This document shows, in pieces, positions 5,985 through 8,869 of a stretch of 8,869 nt of DNA. The translations under genes and the position numbers were made by a program. Numbering within the stretch: the first letter of the stretch is position 1; each line of letters begins with the position of its first letter. Below the pieces are notes generated by a model, which was not told where the DNA came from, made no database searches, and worked only from the letters and a program-made list of their open reading frames with translations. Location: assembly GCA_900317215.1 (NCBI GenBank), contig ONFW01000045.1, positions 1 to 8,869 on the forward strand. The letters run 5' to 3'. The stretch comes from an uncultured Eubacteriales bacterium (GTDB taxonomy: Bacteria > Bacillota > Clostridia > Oscillospirales > Acutalibacteraceae).

Positions 5985-6857
5985 ATGAAAAATCTACTGT
6001 CTTTGATAAATGAACAGAAATCAGGCTTTTCAAAGGGTCAGCGCCTTATTGCCGGATTTATAACGGAGCATTACGATAAGGCTGCGTTTATGACAGCCTC
6101 AAAGCTCGGAAGCACAGTCGGCGTGAGTGAATCTACAGTAGTGCGCTTTGCTACGGAGCTGGGCTATGACGGCTACCCGAAAATGCAGAAGGCTATGCAG
6201 GAGATGATAAGGGACAAGCTCACCTCAGTACAGCGCATTGAGGTTACACAGAGCCGTATGAGCGGAGGAAACGTGCTCGAAAGCGTGCTGAACAAGGATA
6301 TCGAAAAGATACGCAGAACACTTGAGGAGACCTCGAAGGAGGATTTTGAAAATGCGGTGAGCGCCGTATCGCGGGCAAAGACTATTTATATCTTTGCAGT
6401 GCGCAGCTCTGCTGCCCTTGCGTCCTTTTTGGGATATTATTATTCTCTGATCTTCGAGAATGTCAAGGTGATAAGCAACTGCGGCGAAACAGAGGTTTAT
6501 GAAAAGCTTTTCAGGATCTCGTCTGATGATGTTATAATCGGGATAAGCTTTCCGAGATATTCAAACGCTGCTATTCAGGCAATGACCTTTGCGAAAAAAA
6601 GAGGCGCCAAGGTCATAGCTCTTACTGACAGCATGGCAAGCCCTCTTGTTTCGGTTTCGGACTATGTGCTTATTGCCAAAAGCGATATGGCGGCAGTGGT
6701 CGATTCTCTTGTTGCTCCGCTGAGCATGATAAACGCCCTCATAGTGGCTACCGTGCTTAATATGGAAAGCGAGGTAAAGCATACCTTCGGAATGCTCGAG
6801 AGTATCTGGCAGGAGTACGATGTTTATCAGAACAACAGAAAGGATGAAGCCGATTGA
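5985..6857 (+). CDS. MurR/RpiR-family transcriptional regulator (HTH + SIS)
   Basis: A 290-residue protein with the two-domain layout of the family. The N-terminal HTH_6-type domain (about 1-77) includes the recognition region ASKLGSTVGVSESTVVRF (38-55) and LGYDGYPKMQ (59-68). A SIS sugar-phosphate-binding domain follows (about 125-255), with a VRSSAAL loop (139-145) and the GISFPRYSNAAIQA segment (186-199). Members bind DNA as dimers and respond to phosphosugars, acting as repressors or activators. No sugar gene lies next to it, so its effector is unknown. The start is ATG 5985. The nearest ribosome site, GGGAG at 5969-5973, is 11 bases away and sits in a potential secondary structure. The gene overlaps the next one by four bases, so the flavoprotein gene is the closest candidate partner or target. 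Autoregulation through the upstream inverted repeats is possible. Confidence 0.92.
   Translation: MKNLLSLINEQKSGFSKGQRLIAGFITEHYDKAAFMTASKLGSTVGVSESTVVRFATELGYDGYPKMQKAMQEMIRDKLTSVQRIEVTQSRMSGGNVLESVLNKDIEKIRRTLEETSKEDFENAVSAVSRAKTIYIFAVRSSAALASFLGYYYSLIFENVKVISNCGETEVYEKLFRISSDDVIIGISFPRYSNAAIQAMTFAKKRGAKVIALTDSMASPLVSVSDYVLIAKSDMAAVVDSLVAPLSMINALIVATVLNMESEVKHTFGMLESIWQEYDVYQNNRKDEAD
6839..6856 (+). promoter_or_regulatory. Ribosome site and TTG start overlapping the regulator's stop
   Basis: AAAGGA at 6839-6844 lies nine bases before TTG 6854-6856, and the regulator ends at TGA 6855-6857. The TTG start gives MTARNVAVIGGGAAG, placing the FAD-binding glycine motif at the usual distance from the N-terminus. 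The only close in-frame alternative, GTG 6869, would begin inside the first beta strand. The overlap indicates translational coupling. Confidence 0.75.
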
Positions 6858-8083
6858 CTGCAAGAAATGTGGCTGTGATCGGAGGCGGCGCAGCAGGAAT
6901 GCTCGCCGCTGTTTTTGCTGCAAAAGCAGGAGACAGAGTAACGGTTTTTGAGAAAAACCAGAAAATAGGCAGAAAGCTCTATATCACGGGCAAGGGCCGC
7001 TGCAACCTGACAAACAACTGCGACGCAAAAACCGTTATTGAGAATACTCCGACGAACGGCAGGTTCCTCTACAGTGCGCTGAATCGTTTTTCCCCTGCCG
7101 ATACTATTGCGTTCTTTGAGGAAAACGGATTGCCTGTAAAGACAGAGAGAGGAAAAAGGGTTTTTCCTGTTTCCGACAAGGCGGCTGATGTTGTCGATAC
7201 TCTGCTGAGAGCAGCCAAGAAAGCCGGTTGCCGTATAATACACGACAGAGTATCCGATATCATTATAAAGGACGGCAGCATAAAGGGTCTTGTTGCTGCC
7301 GGAAGGAGCCTTGAATTCGATAAGATTATCGTAGCCTGTGGAGGAAAATCATATCCACTCACGGGCTCTACGGGCGACGGCTACAGCTTTGCAAAAAAAG
7401 CAGGGCATACCGTTACACCGCTCAGAGCGTCTCTTGTTCCGCTTGAAACAGAGGAAAGCATTGATAAGGAGATGAACGGTCTTCTGCTGAAAAACATCTC
7501 GGTGACCGTCACCGATACGAAAAACAATAATAAAAGGATATACACCGATCAGGGTGAGCTGCAGTTTATGAGCTACGGCGTTTCGGGTGCGGTGGTGCTC
7601 AGCGCGAGCGCACATCTCAGGGAAATGGAGAGGGGCAGATATAAGCTTGTGATAGACCTGAAGCCTGCTCTGTCCGAGGAAAAGCTCGAAGCCCGTCTTT
7701 TAAGGGAGCTTGCATCACGGAATAAAGAGAGCCTTTTTCAGCTCATGCGTTCTCTCCTGCCTGCGGAAATGATAAAATGCTTTATCAGTGCTGCCGGACT
7801 GTCCGCAAGCAAAAGCTGCAGTGAGCTTACGAGAGAGGAGAGAAGGAGGATAACTGCGCTGCTGAAGCGCTTCACCCTGACGATAAAGGGAACAAGACCT
7901 GTTGAGGAGGCTATCGTTACTTCGGGAGGCGTCTCTGTGAAGGAGATCGACCCAAAAACAATGCAGTCCAGGCTTGTGAAGGGGCTGTATTTTGCCGGAG
8001 AGGTGATAGATACGGATTCCTACACGGGCGGCTTCAATTTGCAGTGTGCATTTTCGACGGGCGTGCTTGCCGGAGAAAACTAA
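6854..8083 (+). CDS. BaiN/HI0933-like FAD-dependent oxidoreductase
   Basis: A 409-residue cytoplasmic flavoprotein of the HI0933/BaiN family, often annotated as NAD(P)/FAD-dependent or 'aminoacetone oxidase family' enzyme. Visible features are the dinucleotide-binding GGGAAG (10-15) with acidic E33 at the end of strand 2, the family signature GRKLYITGKGRCNLTN (39-54), RGKRVFPVSDKA (99-110), ACGGKSYPLTGSTGDGY (161-177), SGGV (357-360), and a C-terminal FAD-contact segment with YFAGEVID (379-386) and TGGFNLQCAFSTG (391-403). Length is normal for the family and no key motif is missing. BaiN of Clostridium scindens has been linked to reductive bile-acid steps, but family membership alone does not establish that reaction, and no other bai genes are here. 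The TTG start is coupled to the upstream regulator. The next gene begins 16 bases after the stop, suggesting a three-gene operon. Confidence 0.92.
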   Translation: MTARNVAVIGGGAAGMLAAVFAAKAGDRVTVFEKNQKIGRKLYITGKGRCNLTNNCDAKTVIENTPTNGRFLYSALNRFSPADTIAFFEENGLPVKTERGKRVFPVSDKAADVVDTLLRAAKKAGCRIIHDRVSDIIIKDGSIKGLVAAGRSLEFDKIIVACGGKSYPLTGSTGDGYSFAKKAGHTVTPLRASLVPLETEESIDKEMNGLLLKNISVTVTDTKNNNKRIYTDQGELQFMSYGVSGAVVLSASAHLREMERGRYKLVIDLKPALSEEKLEARLLRELASRNKESLFQLMRSLLPAEMIKCFISAAGLSASKSCSELTREERRRITALLKRFTLTIKGTRPVEEAIVTSGGVSVKEIDPKTMQSRLVKGLYFAGEVIDTDSYTGGFNLQCAFSTGVLAGEN

Positions 8084-8099
8084 GGAGGAACAGATAGAT

Positions 8100-8474
8100 A
8101 TGGGATTTCAGGACGATTGGATAATGAGACAGATAGACATGGTAGCTCGTTTTGTGGCAAATCTCGTTTTTAGCAAAAATGAGATCACATATCAGCCCGA
8201 AGACTCAGAAATACTTTCCCACACTGACAGTCTGCATCTGAAGCTGTTGGAGATGATAAGAGAGGGGAGGATAGGCGAGGCTGAGGATATGCTCTTTGAC
8301 AATATAGAATTTTCTGATAAGTATATTGAGCTTTCCACAGACTTTTACAGGAGACTGAACTCTATGACGGACAGTGAGCTTGATGCCGGAGATTTTTCCC
8401 GGGAGGAGATATTTGACGGCTACACGGAGATCATGATGCTGCTGGGTGTTCCTGTGGAGCAATTCATCACCTGA
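8100..8474 (+). CDS. Small helical protein of unknown function (DUF6483-like)
   Basis: A 124-residue soluble protein with no signal peptide or membrane helix. It starts at ATG 8100, with a strong AAGGAGG (8082-8088) overlapping the previous stop, 11 bases upstream. The N-terminus MGFQDDWIMRQIDMVARF and the mostly helical, acidic remainder resemble small Clostridia proteins grouped as DUF6483; this is from memory and unsearched. Residues 44-66 (LHLKLLEMIREGRIGEAEDML) look like one TPR-type helix-turn-helix, and a second helical pair may follow (DKYIELSTDFYRRLNSM, 73-89). This suggests a protein-binding role, but no function is established. It is the last gene of the regulator-flavoprotein operon. 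I see no clear intrinsic terminator after it before the tRNA promoter. Confidence 0.82.
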   Translation: MGFQDDWIMRQIDMVARFVANLVFSKNEITYQPEDSEILSHTDSLHLKLLEMIREGRIGEAEDMLFDNIEFSDKYIELSTDFYRRLNSMTDSELDAGDFSREEIFDGYTEIMMLLGVPVEQFIT

Positions 8475-8549
8475 TCTGCGCATTTTTACTATGGTCAGGA
8501 CATCAAAAATCGAAAATCGAAAGTCTGCAAAGAAAAATTAAAAAAGGTC

Positions 8550-8578
8550 TTGACAAACAGAACAGAAAGTAGTATTAT
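8550..8578 (+). promoter_or_regulatory. Strong sigma-A-type promoter for the tRNA cluster
   Basis: A perfect -35 TTGACA (8550-8555) is followed after 17 bases by TATTAT (8573-8578). An overlapping perfect TATAAT at 8576-8581 would need a 20-base spacer. An A-rich stretch upstream (8530-8545) could act as an UP element. The leader to the first tRNA is about 45 bases. Confidence 0.85.
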
Positions 8579-8630
8579 AATAAAGTCGCTGAGAGATACG
8601 GCAATGCAGAGCCGATCATGATGCGGATAT

Positions 8631-8706
8631 GGGAGCATAGCTCAGCTGGGAGAGCATCTGCCTTACAAGCAGAGGGTCATAGGTTCGAGCCCTATTGTTC
8701 CCACCA
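8631..8706 (+). tRNA. tRNA-Val (anticodon TAC)
   Basis: A full cloverleaf of 76 bases including encoded CCA (8704-8706). The acceptor GGGAGCA (8631-8637) pairs with TGTTCCC (8696-8702). The anticodon stem TCTGC/GCAGA encloses loop CTTACAA, with anticodon TAC at 8664-8666. The T-loop is TTCGAGC. Confidence 0.97.
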
Positions 8707-8709
8707 TGA

Positions 8710-8786
8710 GGTCCGGTAGTTCAGCTGGTTAGAACGCTAGCCTGTCACGCTAGAGGTCGACGGTTCGATCCCGTTCCGGATCGCCA
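8710..8786 (+). tRNA. tRNA-Asp (anticodon GTC)
   Basis: A full cloverleaf of 77 bases with encoded CCA (8784-8786). The acceptor GGTCCGG (8710-8716) pairs with CCGGATC (8776-8782). Anticodon loop CTGTCAC is closed by CTAGC/GCTAG, with anticodon GTC at 8744-8746. It starts three bases after tRNA-Val. Confidence 0.97.
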
Positions 8787-8789
8787 TAT

Positions 8790-8865
8790 GCCTTTGTAGC
8801 TCAGTCGGTAGAGCAGGGGACTGAAAATCCCCGTGTCGGTGGTTCGATTCCGCCCGAAGGCACCA
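8790..8865 (+). tRNA. tRNA-Phe (anticodon GAA)
   Basis: A full cloverleaf of 76 bases with encoded CCA (8863-8865). The acceptor GCCTTTG (8790-8796) pairs with CGAAGGC (8855-8861). Anticodon loop CTGAAAA is closed by GGGGA/TCCCC, with anticodon GAA at 8823-8825. It starts three bases after tRNA-Asp. Only four bases of the window follow, so more tRNAs may lie beyond. Confidence 0.97.
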
Positions 8866-8869
8866 TAAA

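Noticed and set aside
8506..8519. Tandem AAAATCG heptamers after the small helical-protein gene
   Set aside because: Two short A-rich copies are likely chance in an AT-rich spacer. At most they are part of the A-rich region upstream of the tRNA promoter.
8475..8549. Terminator for the regulator-flavoprotein operon
   Set aside because: I could not find a stable stem followed by T residues. The operon may end by another mechanism or read into the tRNAs.
8582..8630. T-box or riboswitch in the leader before the tRNAs
   Set aside because: The leader is only about 45 bases and precedes tRNA genes, with no T-box core sequence.

Overview
The window looks like chromosomal DNA of a gut-type Gram-positive Clostridia member, most likely Ruminococcus or a close Oscillospiraceae relative. 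This is inferred from the moderate GC content, strong AAGGAG ribosome sites, BspA-like leucine-rich repeats, transmembrane Hanks-type kinases, a BaiN/HI0933-type flavoprotein and tRNAs with encoded CCA. No species can be named from sequence alone. All genes lie on the + strand.

Left part (1-5264): a locus of three related single-pass membrane proteins. The first (5' end outside the window) has a Gly/Ser/Asn repeat tract, a transmembrane helix and a small C-terminal extracytoplasmic domain. It ends at a clear intrinsic terminator. After about 390 bases without a gene, holding an inverted repeat and a good sigma-A-type promoter, come two paralogous Ser/Thr protein kinases. They share nearly the same catalytic domain but differ outside the cell. 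Kinase 1 carries the same small domain as the first protein. Kinase 2 carries an Ig-like domain plus BspA-type leucine-rich repeats. A hairpin with a short T-run between the kinases may attenuate transcription.

Middle (5281-5805): a small nitroreductase-family flavoprotein starts 16 bases after kinase 2 and is probably cotranscribed. A 179-base gap with competing inverted repeats follows.

Right part (5985-8474): a compact operon of a MurR/RpiR-type regulator (HTH + SIS), a BaiN/HI0933-like FAD oxidoreductase that starts with TTG inside the regulator's stop region, and a small helical protein of unknown function.

End (8550-8865): a consensus-like promoter drives a tRNA cluster, Val(TAC)-Asp(GTC)-Phe(GAA), with 3-base spacers. 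The cluster may continue beyond the window.

The main point of interest is the kinase locus: one cytoplasmic signalling chassis joined to exchangeable extracellular modules, one of them leucine-rich, beside a third membrane protein that shares one of those modules.
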